Shown in pieces: positions 1-5,632 of a stretch of DNA of 7,421 nucleotides (position 1 is its first letter; every line of letters begins with the position of its first letter). Made by a program: the position numbers and the translations under genes. The notes below the pieces were generated by a model. That model had not been told where the DNA came from. It did no database searches and was given only the letters and a program-made list of their open reading frames with translations. Where the stretch lies: NCBI GenBank assembly GCA_900555765.1, contig USMA01000042.1, positions 1 through 7,421 of the forward strand, given 5' to 3'. Source of the DNA: an uncultured Collinsella sp. (GTDB lineage: Bacteria > Actinomycetota > Coriobacteriia > Coriobacteriales > Coriobacteriaceae).

Positions 1-480
1 GGTGTGGTTGGCGGGGTTGGCGGGGTTCTCAAACTGGCCGGCGATGATGCTGTTGGGGGGCTCCTTCTGCAGCTCCTCGGCCTTGGCGATGGCGCCCTTC
101 ATGCCTTTGGAGCCGTCGGTGAGCACGAGCTGTGCGCCGTATGCCTGCATGAGCTTGCGGCGCTCGACGGACATGGTCTCGGGCATAGTGATGATCAACT
201 TGTAGCAGCGGGCCGCCGCCACCGAGGCGATGCCGACGCCGGTGTTGCCACTCGTGGGCTCGATGATGGTGTAGTCGCCACCGCGCACGAGCTTGCCGGC
301 CTTCTCGGCCTCGTCAATCATGTTCTTGGCGACGCGGGCTTTGACGGACCCGGCGGGGTTGAAGTATTCCAATTTGACGAGCACACGGGCCTTGAGGTCC
401 TCGTCGGCCTCGAAGTGGGTGAGCTCCAGAAGCGGGGTGTGGCCGATAAGCTGATCGATGGACGTGTAAACATTGCTCAT
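1..480 (-). CDS. cysK: Cysteine synthase A (O-acetylserine sulfhydrylase), N-terminal 160 codons, 3' end outside window
   Basis: This PLP enzyme makes L-cysteine from O-acetyl-L-serine and sulfide in the cytoplasm, the last step of sulfur assimilation. The visible protein starts [20 protein letters not shown], the usual CysK opening. Residues 41-47 read NPAGSVK, so Lys47 should form the PLP Schiff base. Residues 75-83 read PTSGNTGVG, the loop that binds the PLP phosphate. The reading stays open to the left edge with no stop, so roughly half of a normal ~310-residue CysK is seen. The ATG at 480-478 is preceded by a GGAGG ribosome site (487-491) at 6 nt spacing, which fixes the start. The gene is divergent from an Rrf2 regulator, and a promoter with an overlapping palindrome lies at 553-585. 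Residue 48 is Ala where most homologues have Asp (SVKDR). A cystathionine beta-synthase-type paralogue cannot be fully excluded from the N-terminus alone. Confidence 0.93.
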   Translation of the reverse strand, partial: MSNVYTSIDQLIGHTPLLELTHFEADEDLKARVLVKLEYFNPAGSVKARVAKNMIDEAEKAGKLVRGGDYTIIEPTSGNTGVGIASVAAARCYKLIITMPETMSVERRKLMQAYGAQLVLTDGSKGMKGAIAKAEELQKEPPNSIIAGQFENPANPANHT

Positions 481-552
481 GGTGAACCTCCAAAGTGTTC
501 AAATGACTGGATACCGTGTGGTTTTACGGTGTGTGTGGCAGCGAAACCCACA

Positions 553-565
553 AACCTTATAGGTT
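553..565. promoter_or_regulatory. Candidate operator: palindrome over the cysK -10 box
   Basis: The 13-bp sequence AACCTTATAGGTT has perfect 5-bp arms around a 3-bp centre. With one extra A in the left arm it extends to the near-palindrome ACAA(A)CC-TTATA-GGTTGT. It contains the whole predicted -10 element of cysK, so a protein bound here would block RNA polymerase. Rrf2 proteins are dimers that bind imperfect inverted repeats, and an Rrf2 gene begins about 170 bp away in the divergent direction, so that protein is the natural candidate. The link is inference from position and symmetry. I cannot match the site to a published Rrf2 consensus from memory. Confidence 0.4.
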
Positions 566-585
566 GTTCGTTTTGCTGTTGGCAA
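556..585 (-). promoter_or_regulatory. Predicted sigma70-type promoter of cysK
   Basis: Reading the minus strand, TTGCCA (585-580, 5 of 6 matches to TTGACA) is followed after 18 nt by TATAAG (561-556, 5 of 6 matches to TATAAT). Transcription would begin near 549-550 and leave a leader of about 70 nt before the cysK ATG at 480. The leader contains a small hairpin (ACCGT at 513-517 pairing with ACGGT at 526-530) but no riboswitch or T-box that I can recognise. The match quality and position are good. No transcript evidence is available, so this is a prediction. Confidence 0.6.
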
Positions 586-669
586 GCATAGTAGACACCA
601 AAGCCTAGTAACGCAATAGGAAATAGAAGATTATTACGAGTCGATTAACCATCTTGACGGGAATAGGTA

Positions 670-697
670 TTTTCAAAACCAATTTTTCGGCTAGAAT
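670..697 (+). promoter_or_regulatory. Candidate promoter of the Rrf2 regulator gene
   Basis: TTTTCA (670-675, 4 of 6 to the -35 consensus) and TAGAAT (692-697, 5 of 6 to the -10 consensus) are separated by 16 nt, placing a start near 704 and a leader of about 30 nt. The surroundings are distinctly AT-rich compared with the GC-rich genes, as expected of a promoter zone. The -10 box is part of a short palindrome, TAGAA-T-TTCTA (692-702), flanked by TTTCGG (685-690) and its inverse CCGAAA (715-720). These could bear on autoregulation. The -35 match is weak. TTGACG at 654-659 looks like a better -35 but has no -10 partner at proper spacing. Confidence 0.35.
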
Positions 698-733
698 TTC
701 TACGAATTAAAAGACCGAAAGGCAGCTATATAT

Positions 734-1162
734 ATGTTGGTTTCCACAAAGGGCAGATATGCCCTGCGCGTTATGGTCGACCTGGCCGAGCACCAGGCGA
801 CAGGCCGTATCCCGCTTAAAGAGATTGCGGCGCGTCAGGGTATTTCGGAGAAGTACCTCGAGAATATTCTGGCTACGCTCGTGCGCGCCAACATGCTCTC
901 GGGCATGCGCGGCAAGGGCGGCGGCTATGTGCTCACGCGCCCGCCCGAGCAGTACACGGTGGGCGAGATCTTGCGCCTGACCGAGGGCAGCCTGGCGCCG
1001 GTCGCCTGCCTGGATGGCGACTGCAAGGGTTGTTCGCGCTCTGACGAGTGCCCCACGCTCGACGTGTGGAAGAACCTGGACAAGCTTATCAACGACTACC
1101 TCGACGGTGTGACGCTCGATCAACTTGTCGCTCCCAACGAAGGCTACGACTACGTGATCTAG
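734..1162 (+). CDS. Rrf2 family transcriptional regulator with a four-cysteine cluster (IscR/NsrR/CymR-like)
   Basis: This is a 142-residue cytoplasmic DNA-binding regulator. The start MLVSTKGRYALRVMVDLAEH is the classic Rrf2 opening helix. A winged helix-turn-helix follows (about residues 25-70), including the recognition stretch ISEKYLENIL (37-46) and the wing GKGGGYVLTRP (60-70). Residues 92-106 hold Cys92, Cys97, Cys100 and Cys106. IscR binds [2Fe-2S] through Cys92, Cys98, Cys104 and His107, so a metal or Fe-S cofactor is likely but the spacing differs. The C-terminal dimerisation helix (about 108-130) is intact. The length is usual for the family. The ATG at 734 has an AAAGG ribosome site at 718-722. 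The gene is divergent from cysK with a 253-bp shared control region. This suggests control of cysteine synthesis or Fe-S supply, comparable in role to CymR of Bacillus, which acts with CysK. I cannot decide between IscR-like, NsrR-like and CymR-like function. Confidence 0.92.
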   Translation: MLVSTKGRYALRVMVDLAEHQATGRIPLKEIAARQGISEKYLENILATLVRANMLSGMRGKGGGYVLTRPPEQYTVGEILRLTEGSLAPVACLDGDCKGCSRSDECPTLDVWKNLDKLINDYLDGVTLDQLVAPNEGYDYVI

Positions 1163-1167
1163 CCCAC

Positions 1168-1198
1168 CTGCCATTTGGGGACGGGGTGGAAATGGCAG
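1168..1198. repeat. Inverted repeat (9-bp arms, G-rich 13-nt loop), possible REP-like element
   Basis: CTGCCATTT (1168-1176) pairs perfectly with AAATGGCAG (1190-1198) around the loop GGGGACGGGGTGG. It begins 6 nt after the stop codon of the Rrf2 gene and lacks a following T-run, so it is not a classic terminator; one lies 30 bp further on. The GGGGACGGGG core inside a small intergenic hairpin resembles dispersed REP-type elements of other GC-rich bacteria. Whether it recurs in this genome cannot be seen from one window. It could alternatively be an mRNA-stabilising 3' hairpin. Confidence 0.4.
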
Positions 1199-1229
1199 AT
1201 TCTCTCGCCCTTTGAGACTTGGCAAATAA

Positions 1230-1267
1230 GAAGGCCGCCCATTTTTGTGATGGGCGGCCTTCGTTTT
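1230..1267. terminator. Strong rho-independent terminator, probably bidirectional
   Basis: A 13-bp perfect stem (GAAGGCCGCCCAT at 1230-1242 with ATGGGCGGCCTTC at 1250-1262) encloses a 7-nt loop. On the plus strand it is followed by GTTTT, which ends the Rrf2 transcript. On the minus strand it is followed by TTATTT, which can end the holin-like gene transcript coming from the right. It sits exactly between the two converging stop codons (1162 and 1303). Confidence 0.88.
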
Positions 1268-1302
1268 GGGCTGTTGAGACGGGCGCGGCCGGAATGGCCG
1301 TT

Positions 1303-1668
1303 TTAGCCCTCGGCGATGCTGTCGAGGATGCTGCGCATGATGGACACCAGGATGCTGCCCATAAAGGCCGATCCAAAGCTGGCGATGGAGATGCCCGCGC
1401 CCAGCAGATTGACCGACAGATAGCTGGCCAGCTCGAGCATAAAGCTGTTGACTACGAGCTGAAAAATACCCAGCGTAATGATCGTGAGCGGCAGCGAGAT
1501 AACCGTCAGGAACGGCTTGACGAGCGAATCGACGATGTTCAGGAACAGTCCCACGAAGGCAAAGCAGACCCAGGCGTCGGCCATGCCGAAGGGCTGAATG
1601 CCGGGGACGAGAAACGTTGCGATCGCGATGGCGATTGAGGTCAAAAGCCAGTTGAGCATAAAGCGCAT
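1303..1668 (-). CDS. Phage holin family 4 / YvlD-like small membrane protein
   Basis: This 121-residue protein is almost entirely membrane-embedded. Four hydrophobic helices are visible at about residues 5-22, 32-49, 54-76 and 98-116. The signature VKPFLTVISLPLTIITLG (50-67), with a short basic turn followed by a long hydrophobic stretch, is typical of the 'mycobacteriophage holin superfamily IV' / YvlD family. Despite the name, these are common chromosomal proteins in Actinobacteria and Firmicutes, often linked to envelope stress, and lysis activity is generally not shown. No phage gene lies nearby, so a lytic role is unlikely here. The ATG at 1668-1666 has an AAAGGA ribosome site 8 nt upstream; an in-frame ATG three codons in is less well placed. 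The gene is transcribed alone, converging on the Rrf2 gene and sharing its terminator. The molecular function is unknown. Confidence 0.88.
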   Translation of the reverse strand: MRFMLNWLLTSIAIAIATFLVPGIQPFGMADAWVCFAFVGLFLNIVDSLVKPFLTVISLPLTIITLGIFQLVVNSFMLELASYLSVNLLGAGISIASFGSAFMGSILVSIMRSILDSIAEG

Positions 1669-2006
1669 GGTGTGAATCCTTTCTTGCGCATGGCATGGTG
1701 AGGGAGCGTGAGAGGCACATGCCTTTGCAACTCGGACAGATGCTCGGGCACGGCTCTGTTTGGGCGCCCATTGTCTCAGATATTCGTGGAGCTTGCGTGC
1801 GCATTCGGTTTCAAAACGGCGTTCGTCCTAGAAAACGCGCCGCTGGCAGAGAGTTTTGTCGCTTTAGTTTGGTGGTGTGCTAAACTGCTACGGGCAAAAG
1901 CCACAGGCGTTGCCCTATTGCATAGAACGGGCGAACGATGCCCGATGTCAGTATCAACTTCGATGCCTTATGGCGGGTTTGGCGGTGATCGAGGAATATC
2001 GAGAAC
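1669..2006. other. 338-bp intergenic region between the divergent holin-like gene and yerC
   Basis: I find no convincing gene of family type here. It holds an inverted repeat AGGCA-CA-TGCCT (1713-1724), a perfect palindrome TGGGCGCCCA (1761-1770), a weak promoter for yerC (1856-1886), and two small hairpins in the yerC leader: GGGCAA (1892-1897) with TTGCCC (1910-1915), and CGGGC (1928-1932) with GCCCG (1940-1944). CGGGC at 1891-1895 could instead pair with 1940-1944, so the two folds may compete. A 17-codon reading frame (1938-1988) ends in LWRVWRR and lacks a clear ribosome site. The holin-like gene promoter must also lie here but I cannot identify it. Confidence 0.5.
1856..1886 (+). promoter_or_regulatory. 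Weak candidate promoter of yerC with extended -10
   Basis: TTGTCG (1856-1861, 4 of 6) and TAAACT (1881-1886, 4 of 6) are separated by 19 nt. The -10 is preceded by TGC, giving the extended form TGCTAAACT, which can offset a poor -35. It would give a leader of about 115 nt before yerC. The match is marginal and the spacing long, so this is a suggestion only. Confidence 0.25.
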
Positions 2007-2291
2007 ATGTTTGACAAGCCTGATGTCAAGCAGCTGGTCCACGCATTTAGTCTTTTGGATGACGAGAAGGATATCCAAGCGTTTTTGACCGATATCTGCA
2101 CGCCGCGCGAGATCTGCGATCTTTCGCAACGTCTGCAGGTAGCGCGCTATCTGGATGAGGGCGAGCCTTATGTTGAGGTTCAGGCCCGCACCGGCGCTTC
2201 GTCCACTACGGTGAGCCGCGTTTCAAAGGCGCTGAACGGCGAGTACGGCGGCTATCGCAAGATCCTCATCAAGCTGGAGGATGGCGAGTAG
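2007..2291 (+). CDS. yerC: YerC/YecD-type TrpR-related HTH protein
   Basis: This is a 94-residue, all-helical DNA-binding protein of the TrpR-like YerC family. The block CTPREICDLSQRLQVARYLDEG (31-52) is characteristic. It is followed by a helix-turn-helix (about 54-76: PYVEVQARTGASSTTVSRVSKAL) and the family ending YGGYRKIL (80-87). Length matches the family. Unlike TrpR of enterobacteria, YerC proteins have no proven tryptophan ligand and their targets are largely unknown. In Bacillus yerC lies beside pcrB-pcrA-ligA; here it stands just before a DNA-repair operon, though a terminator separates them. The ATG at 2007 has GAGGA at 1991-1995, spaced 11 nt, somewhat long; no better start exists. 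It is a single-gene transcript closed by the terminator at 2319. Confidence 0.9.
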   Translation: MFDKPDVKQLVHAFSLLDDEKDIQAFLTDICTPREICDLSQRLQVARYLDEGEPYVEVQARTGASSTTVSRVSKALNGEYGGYRKILIKLEDGE

Positions 2292-2318
2292 GCCAGCGAC
2301 AACAAACGAATTGTGCAG

Positions 2319-2345
2319 AACCGTCCCTTCGGGGGCGGTTTTTAT
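2319..2345 (+). terminator. Rho-independent terminator after yerC
   Basis: A 9-bp stem (AACCGTCCC at 2319-2327 with GGGGCGGTT at 2332-2340, one T-G pair) carries a TTCG loop closed by C-G, the very stable C(UUCG)G tetraloop. It ends in TTTTTAT. Located 28 nt after the yerC stop, it implies that addB has its own promoter in 2346-2476. I could not find a clear promoter there; TAGGAT at 2432-2437 is the only -10-like hexamer I noticed and it lacks a -35. Confidence 0.9.
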
Positions 2346-2476
2346 ATGCCCGCAATCGGCTGGTGCGTTGGGGTCAGGTTGCTTTGCACCAAAACATGGA
2401 GCTGAGGTAGCAATCTGTCCGCGTGGGCGGGTAGGATGGAAGCATTGAATATTGCGAACGGTTTGAGTGGAGGACC

Positions 2477-5400
2477 ATGCCTGTTCGAATCTATACCACC
2501 AACGCCGGCGCGGATTTGAGCGATGCCGAGGCGGCGCTGCTTGCCGACCTTATTGCCCGCCACGGGCGTGCCGTGCTGCTGGCGCCAACGTTTGCCGAGC
2601 TCGACCTGTGCCGTCATGATGCGGCGGAAGCCGGCGTTTCGCTGGGTATTGACTACAAGACGCCTACATCGTGGCTTCGCTCGCTTTGGGAGCTTTTGGG
2701 CGACGGGCGCGGTTTCGTCGACAACCTGCAGCGCCAGATGCTGTTTTCGGACATGGTAGCGCGTCTCGACGACGCCGACCTGCAGCCGCTTTCGCGCAGC
2801 CAGGGCACGGTGCGTATGCTCGCGCGTATGGCTCGCGATGTGCTGCCGGGTGTGGCAGGGACAGGTGCCGAGCGTTGCTGCGACAACGTTTGCAAGCCCA
2901 AGCCCAGAAGCGACGCCGAGGCTCGCGTGTTTGAACTTTTGTGCGCCTATGCGCGCGGTTTGGACCGTCGAGATATGGTCGAGCCCTGCGAGGCGGCTGA
3001 CTTTATGGCCGGCGCTTTGGCCGACAACCTGCCGGGGTGCGCCCGCGCCGTTTGCGTGCGCGGCGTCACGTCATTTACGTATAGCCTGCTCGAGCTGCTG
3101 TCCGCCGTGGCAAACAACGGGGGAGAGGTTGTCGTGCTGCTTGCCCGCGAGCAAGCGGCGATGCGCGAGGAGCTTGCCGCGGCATTTGATGTCCGCGGTG
3201 TGCTGTTTGAGATCGCGCCGCTGGACGAGGATGCCGGCGCTCCCGCGATTGCTCCAAAGTCCGTCGTACGTCCTGCCTTTGTGGAAGTCGCCGGGCCCCA
3301 TGCCCGTGCCCGTGTCTATGCGGACGTCATCGATAAGATGGTGAAAGCGCGCAAGGAGTCCAAGGTCAACGATGCCGCCTCCGCACCCGTCGATCCCGTG
3401 CGCGTACTCGTGGTGTCCGCCCGGGCACCCCAGCTGTTCGGCGAGCTTGCCGCTCGTTTGGCGGCGCGCCACGTTGCTGCCGAGACGGCCGAGTTCACGG
3501 CGTTTTCCCAATCCATTGCGGGCAGGCAGTTCACGGCGCTCGCCAACCTGATCGAGCGTATGAAGGCCGCCGACGAAGGGGCAGCTTCTAAGACTGAGTG
3601 GTGGCCCGCTCCGGAGCTTACCGACTGGATTTACAGCCCGCTTTCGGGTGCCGACGCCGCCAGCGCGCGCACGTTCGACAAGAATATGCGACTGTCGCGC
3701 AGCAAGACCACTGCGGGCGTCAAGAGCCTGCTGCAGAGCGTGCAGGGCCAGGTGAGGGGCGCGCGTAAAGCGGCGAGCGACGAGAACTGGTTTAAGAGCG
3801 TGCCGTGCGTGATCTCGGACGTGTTCCAGGCGCTGTGGCGCGACAAACCCGTGACGGCGCTCAAGGCCATGCTTGCCGTTGCCGAGGCACTGCCCGATCG
3901 CGCACTTGGCGGTCTCGACGGTCAGGCCCGTCGCCAGGCGGAGGTGGCCCTGCTGCGCCACGTCATCGACATCCTTATGAATGACGCCCGTGCGCTCAAC
4001 GTGTCGCAGGCCGCGACCGTGCCCGTGCTCGATGACATTCGAACCAAGGTGGACAAGCGTAGCGCCGCCTACGATTACGAGACCTACGAGGTTGACCGTG
4101 CGCCACGCGCCCAGGTTCGCTTTGCTTCGCTTGCCGATGCGGCGGCTCTGCGCCCCGGCAGCTACGATGCCGTGCTGTTTGCCGATGTCGATCTGGACAG
4201 CTATCCGCTCTCACACGAAGAGGGGCCGCTGACCACGCTGACGGCGAGCCTCGGTCGCGAGGACGTGACGCTTGAGCCTGCGGCCTTGCTGCGCGCACGC
4301 TTTGGCCGCGCGATACAAGCGTCGCGTGGTCCGGTTACGCTCGCCCGTGTGACCCACGATCGTCAGGCGCGCGAGTGCTATCCGGCGGCCGTGTGGACCG
4401 AGTTGCGGGCGCATGCCGAGGCCGCTAACGATGCTAAGGCCGCTGACGCCGACAAGGCCGCTGACGACGCTAAGGCCGTTGGCGCCGACAAGGCGAAGTG
4501 TGTGGGTGAGGGCGATATCGTAAGGGACTTCGATCCCGCGGCAGGCGAAGGTCTTAGGCGCGAGCGCGTGACCTGCGAAGCCCCCCAGCATCTGAGCGAT
4601 GAAGCCATTCCGTATCTGGTCCTGCGTCGTCGCGATGGCGAGGGCGAGGATGCGCCGCTGGTGCCGCGCCGGACGTCTGCCTCGCAGATCGAGGCCTATT
4701 CGACCTGCCCGCTATGCTGGTTCGTCTCGTACCGCGTGAAGCCCCAGTCGATCGACGCTGGCTTTGGCAATATGGAGAAGGGCAACTTTGTCCACGACGT
4801 GCTGGAACACTTGCATGCCCGTCTGCCCCAGGAGGGCATGGAGCGCGTGACACCCATGAATCTGCCACGCGCGAAGGAGCTGCTGCGCGAGGTCTTTGAC
4901 GAGACCTTGGCCGAGCATGCGGGCAAGCGCGGTACCGAGGGCCCGCTCGTGCCGCTCTCCCCGGTGGAGGAGCGCCAGGTGGCCGAGATTTTGCCGCAGC
5001 TGGAGGGCGTTCTTGCCTACGAGTCCGAGGCGCTCGCGCCCTTCGCGCCGCGCTACCTGGAGTTTGCGTTCAACGAGCTCCAGGTCGAGTATGCCGGCTG
5101 GCCGCTCGGCGGGCGCATCGACCGCGTGGATGTGGATGCCGAGAATCGCGCCGTGGTAATCGACTACAAGCATCGCACGGGCGTTGAGGAGTTTAAACTC
5201 GCCGACCCCACGGTGCGCGACGAGGAATCGGGCGAGGCCGCCATCGACGACCCGCGGTGGCTGCCGCCCCATACCCAGACGCTTATCTATGCGCAGGCCA
5301 TGCGCCGGGCGCTGGATCTGGATGCCCGTGCGGCGCTCTATTTTTCGACCAAGGGCGGCAAACCGGCGCTGCGCGGCGCCGCGAGTGCCGAGCTGCTCGA

Positions 5401-5629
5401 GGAGGAGCGTGGTGACGGCCGCATCCCGGGGCTTAAGAAGGGCTTTCCCGGCGAGGGTGGCAGCATGGACTTCGACGCCCTGCTCGATCGCGTGGAGGCC
5501 GGCATCGCCGAGCGCCTGCACGAACTCGAGGCAGGCGACGTTGCCGCCGTCGACCCGATGTCGGCTCAGGCCGCGCATGCGCGCTGCTCGTATAACCACG
5601 AAGGAACGTTTGTAAGGAGGGACGTGTAG
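2477..5629 (+). CDS. addB: AddB-like subunit of the double-strand-break helicase-nuclease, PD-(D/E)XK nuclease (RecB-type)
   Basis: A 1050-residue protein that, with AddA, resects double-strand DNA ends before RecA loading. The N-terminal two thirds resemble an inactivated helicase. Where AddB normally has a Walker A near the N-terminus, this reads IYTTNAGADLSD, with no GxGK(S/T). The C-terminal nuclease begins near residue 735 (SASQIEAYSTCPLCWF). Active-site candidates are His773 (GNFVHDVLEH), Asp882 (GGRIDRVD), Asp896 and Lys898 (VIDYK), and the QxxxY motif Gln934/Tyr938. Cysteines in the nuclease part are Cys744, Cys747 and Cys1037. Canonical AddB has one Cys here and three at the C-terminus for a [4Fe-4S] staple, so the cluster is altered or absent. 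A linker at 649-672 is a 6-residue tandem repeat. GGAGG (2469-2473) lies only 3 nt from the ATG, a tight spacing. addA follows after 3 nt. Assignment to AddB rather than another AddB/RexB-like clade rests on order and architecture. Confidence 0.85.
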   Translation: MPVRIYTTNAGADLSDAEAALLADLIARHGRAVLLAPTFAELDLCRHDAAEAGVSLGIDYKTPTSWLRSLWELLGDGRGFVDNLQRQMLFSDMVARLDDADLQPLSRSQGTVRMLARMARDVLPGVAGTGAERCCDNVCKPKPRSDAEARVFELLCAYARGLDRRDMVEPCEAADFMAGALADNLPGCARAVCVRGVTSFTYSLLELLSAVANNGGEVVVLLAREQAAMREELAAAFDVRGVLFEIAPLDEDAGAPAIAPKSVVRPAFVEVAGPHARARVYADVIDKMVKARKESKVNDAASAPVDPVRVLVVSARAPQLFGELAARLAARHVAAETAEFTAFSQSIAGRQFTALANLIERMKAADEGAASKTEWWPAPELTDWIYSPLSGADAASARTFDKNMRLSRSKTTAGVKSLLQSVQGQVRGARKAASDENWFKSVPCVISDVFQALWRDKPVTALKAMLAVAEALPDRALGGLDGQARRQAEVALLRHVIDILMNDARALNVSQAATVPVLDDIRTKVDKRSAAYDYETYEVDRAPRAQVRFASLADAAALRPGSYDAVLFADVDLDSYPLSHEEGPLTTLTASLGREDVTLEPAALLRARFGRAIQASRGPVTLARVTHDRQARECYPAAVWTELRAHAEAANDAKAADADKAADDAKAVGADKAKCVGEGDIVRDFDPAAGEGLRRERVTCEAPQHLSDEAIPYLVLRRRDGEGEDAPLVPRRTSASQIEAYSTCPLCWFVSYRVKPQSIDAGFGNMEKGNFVHDVLEHLHARLPQEGMERVTPMNLPRAKELLREVFDETLAEHAGKRGTEGPLVPLSPVEERQVAEILPQLEGVLAYESEALAPFAPRYLEFAFNELQVEYAGWPLGGRIDRVDVDAENRAVVIDYKHRTGVEEFKLADPTVRDEESGEAAIDDPRWLPPHTQTLIYAQAMRRALDLDARAALYFSTKGGKPALRGAASAELLEEERGDGRIPGLKKGFPGEGGSMDFDALLDRVEAGIAERLHELEAGDVAAVDPMSAQAAHARCSYNHEGTFVRRDV
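4421..4492 (+). repeat. Four-copy 18-bp in-frame tandem repeat within addB
   Basis: Units at 4421-4438, 4439-4456, 4457-4474 and 4475-4492 follow the pattern GCCGCTGACGMCGMYAAG. They encode AANDAK, AADADK, AADDAK and AVGADK (residues 649-672). Units 2 and 3 differ at few bases; 1 and 4 are more diverged. The Ala/Asp/Lys-rich, hydrophilic stretch sits between the helicase-like part and the nuclease domain, so it is likely a flexible linker. Because the unit is a multiple of three, copy-number change would keep the frame. Confidence 0.85.
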
Positions 5630-5632
5630 ACC

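Noticed and set aside
513..530. Hairpin in the cysK leader as a riboswitch
   Set aside because: Only a 5-bp stem with an 8-nt loop; no S-box, T-box or other conserved riboswitch core is visible in the ~70-nt leader.
1303..1668. Phage lysis holin or prophage remnant
   Set aside because: The family name is historical. The gene is a lone chromosomal membrane gene without endolysin or any phage gene beside it.
1761..1770. Perfect palindrome TGGGCGCCCA as an operator
   Set aside because: A 10-bp GC palindrome is expected by chance in such GC-rich DNA. It has no promoter next to it and no second copy in the window that I noticed.
707..1804. A 365-codon open frame on the minus strand across the Rrf2 gene, terminator and holin-like gene
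   Set aside because: It runs through a strong terminator hairpin and overlaps two family-recognised genes in another frame. The composition is Arg/His-rich shadow sequence.
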